DNA of 25,936 nt from Phycisphaerae bacterium (lineage in GTDB: Bacteria > Planctomycetota > Phycisphaerae > UBA1845): positions 1 to 25,936 of the forward strand of contig BQJS01000043.1 of assembly GCA_021604825.1 (NCBI GenBank). The letters are read 5' to 3'. The notes beneath the pieces are model-generated. The model was not told the DNA's origin and did no database searches. It saw only the letters and a list, made by a program, of their open reading frames with translations. Shown here one piece after another: positions 24,182 to 25,936 of the stretch. How positions within the stretch are numbered: the first letter of the stretch is position 1; each line of letters opens with the position of its first letter. The translations under genes were made by a program, and so were the position numbers.

Positions 24182-25936
24182 ATGTTTTTATCCAAGAATC
24201 GCTTGATGTCGGCACACCTTTTCGCACTTGGGGTTTTGGCAACACTGTTTCCAGTAGTTGTGCGTGCCGAGTTGCTATGTGCGGTCATCCCAACAAGCGA
24301 CGACGCCACTTTGGCGCACATCGCAACCCTCGTTGAGTCGCAAATGCCTGAGGATGTCGAGATCGCGTTGGTGAATCGAGCAGATTTTCAGAGAATTCTT
24401 GAGGAGAAGTCACTGCACCAATTGCACATCGCTGCGGCGGTTGGGGAACGACATCGTACTGGAAACTCGCTAAATGCCGAACTTCTCCTACTCGTTTCTC
24501 CGGGAGTTCGGGCGGGCGTCATTGAATTCACCATTGTGGAGGTCAAGTCCGGACTCAGGCTAATCCACAATGCATTGGCTGCAACCGACGAGGACGCCAT
24601 TGGCGCGTTTACAAAAACGTACGTACGATTTGCATTCCACAAGCTATCGGAAAAACTCGAGCGGGTCGTGGCTGTCCCTCCGTTTTCATGTGACAACTTG
24701 ACGTATGAATTTGCCCCGCTCATGCAGGCGTACGCTGAATCGCTTGCGGGAATCCTGCAGCAGACGCCGGGTACTCGCGTGGTCGAACTTGAAGAGGCAA
24801 TCGCATTGGGCAAAGAGATCGCGATAAGCCCGGCCGAATCCCTTAATCGAACTCTTCCCTATTACTTTATGGGCAAATTCAAACGTTATCCCAACGGCAA
24901 AAGCGACGTGGCAATAGAACTAAGGATTGACAAGAAAACCAAATCGAGGGTTGCGGCGACAGTAGAAAATGATTCTGGCATAAAAGCATTCTTTGAAAAC
25001 TCGCTTATTGAACTTCTGGACGGTGCGAATGTGATGTCCACCGAAATCCGTCCTGAGCATGGGGTGGAAGCTGAACTGCTTACGATGCGAGCGGATCATT
25101 TTCGAATTCTTGGAGAGGACTTGGCCGCGATTACGCTCTATGAATCGGCGCTGCTTCTTGAGCCAGGGCGAAATGACGCACGCATTCGAATTATTGAATT
25201 GCTTATCAGGCGCATCAAGAATACTCGCCTTAGTTCGCACGACCAAACCTATGACGCGGAACTTTGTAACCGCCTGGCCCGCACCGTTTTTCGTTACCAC
25301 ATCCGCGGGCTCGAGCATATCGAATACTTGATTCGCGGCGAAACAGAGCGTGAACCTGCGTGTAAGCTATGGGTCCGTTTCGGCTGGGCCATGCACTCCA
25401 TCGTGAGTCGGCAGATTAGCAATCATGTGCAACAGCATCCCGAAACAAATGAGCTAGCCAAGAGCTTGATGCGGCGGCAGTATCGCCTTCAAGAACTCGT
25501 TTGTCGAACGGTGCGGATGAAGCCTGTTCAACTTCAGCGTGTGAAGGACTCGGGGAGTTTATTGCGCCATATCAGTGAGAGTCTTGACCTGAGTGAGTTC
25601 GTTCACGATTTCGCAAGAATCCTGCGGGCGATGGAAACACAAGACAACTCGTTTGAACACATGCTTTCAATGCTTGCAGGTTTCCAAAACCGTGAGGACG
25701 TTTTCCGTCTCATCGAATCCAGTGGCGAGGATTGCTCAAGAGTCCGACTCTTGCCGAATGCCTGCAGGTTGCGCCTGGGTATGGCGGGAAAAGGCACCCC
25801 TGACTTCAAGCAGTTGTTAGAAGAACTGACCGAGGAGGTATCGAGATGCAGTTTCTCCGACCGAACGCTAACCCGCCAAATGAAGGATTTTAGGGACTAT
25901 GTCAAGAAGCAGGAACGACGACGCGAAAGGAATAAG
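24182..25936 (+). CDS. Exported protein with two CsgG-like domains and TPR, third large family member, C-terminus off the window
   Basis: The frame is open for 585 codons to the last base, so the 3' end is missing. Signal peptide 1-29 (MFLSKNRLMSAHLFALGVLATLFPVVVRA). First CsgG-like domain 30-160 with ALVNRADFQRILEEKSLHQ (62-80, Asn replacing the Asp of VDR) and AELLLLVSP (99-107). Second domain 162-282: RVVAVPPFSC, TRVVELEEAIAL, YYFMGKF. A TPR-like hairpin follows (FRILGEDLAAITLYESALLLEPG, 307-329), then a long helical region to 585. This is the same order as in the 962- and 968-residue proteins of the minus arm, so a propeller-like end is expected beyond base 25936. The start is uncertain: an ATG at 24206 would also give a signal peptide, and the Shine-Dalgarno sequence is weak. 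It lies 112 bp after the previous gene. Confidence 0.78.
   Translation, partial: MFLSKNRLMSAHLFALGVLATLFPVVVRAELLCAVIPTSDDATLAHIATLVESQMPEDVEIALVNRADFQRILEEKSLHQLHIAAAVGERHRTGNSLNAELLLLVSPGVRAGVIEFTIVEVKSGLRLIHNALAATDEDAIGAFTKTYVRFAFHKLSEKLERVVAVPPFSCDNLTYEFAPLMQAYAESLAGILQQTPGTRVVELEEAIALGKEIAISPAESLNRTLPYYFMGKFKRYPNGKSDVAIELRIDKKTKSRVAATVENDSGIKAFFENSLIELLDGANVMSTEIRPEHGVEAELLTMRADHFRILGEDLAAITLYESALLLEPGRNDARIRIIELLIRRIKNTRLSSHDQTYDAELCNRLARTVFRYHIRGLEHIEYLIRGETEREPACKLWVRFGWAMHSIVSRQISNHVQQHPETNELAKSLMRRQYRLQELVCRTVRMKPVQLQRVKDSGSLLRHISESLDLSEFVHDFARILRAMETQDNSFEHMLSMLAGFQNREDVFRLIESSGEDCSRVRLLPNACRLRLGMAGKGTPDFKQLLEELTEEVSRCSFSDRTLTRQMKDFRDYVKKQERRRERNK

Overview
The window looks like chromosomal DNA from a planctomycete or a close relative in the PVC group. 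This is inferred from gene content, not from a marker gene: PEP-CTERM secreted proteins, a membrane-anchored Ser/Thr kinase with TPRs divergent from a kinase-associated ECF sigma factor, very large exported multi-domain proteins, and a STAND ATPase with tandem 42-residue TPRs. I see no rRNA, tRNA, CRISPR array, insertion sequence or phage gene.

Layout. Positions 1-985 (minus) hold the N-terminal part of an HlyD/RND membrane-fusion protein that runs off the left edge. It is divergent from an Uup-type ABC-F ATPase (1272-3080, plus). Converging on that is a probable minus-strand pair: an M1-like aminopeptidase lipoprotein (6369-8537) followed by a STAND ATPase with TPRs (3097-6315). A 624-bp spacer leads to two paralogous PEP-CTERM proteins (9162-9854 and 9913-10599, plus) closed by a clear intrinsic terminator. 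Next come a Ser/Thr kinase with TPRs (10724-13291, minus) and a divergent kinase-type ECF sigma factor (13453-14226, plus).

The most interesting part is 14308-25936. It has two divergent operons around a 266-bp spacer. The minus arm encodes two paralogous exported proteins of 962 and 968 residues. Each has two CsgG/FlgO-like domains in tandem, a helical middle with a TPR, and a beta-propeller-like C-terminus. The plus arm encodes an ECF sigma factor, a membrane anti-sigma factor overlapping it, an unknown probably exported protein, a 334-residue protein with tandem CsgG-like domains, and the start of a third large CsgG-TPR protein that runs off the right edge. The spacer carries two oppositely oriented copies of the same ECF-type promoter, GAAACA and CGTCWAAT, with exactly 16 bp between GAAAC and CGTC in both. 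I infer one sigma/anti-sigma pair controls both arms, making a cell-envelope sensing or assembly module that I do not recognise as a described system.

Some starts were moved from the longest reading frame to positions with a Shine-Dalgarno sequence or an obvious signal peptide; each entry says so. Two genes (1-985 and 24182-25936) are incomplete because the window cuts them.
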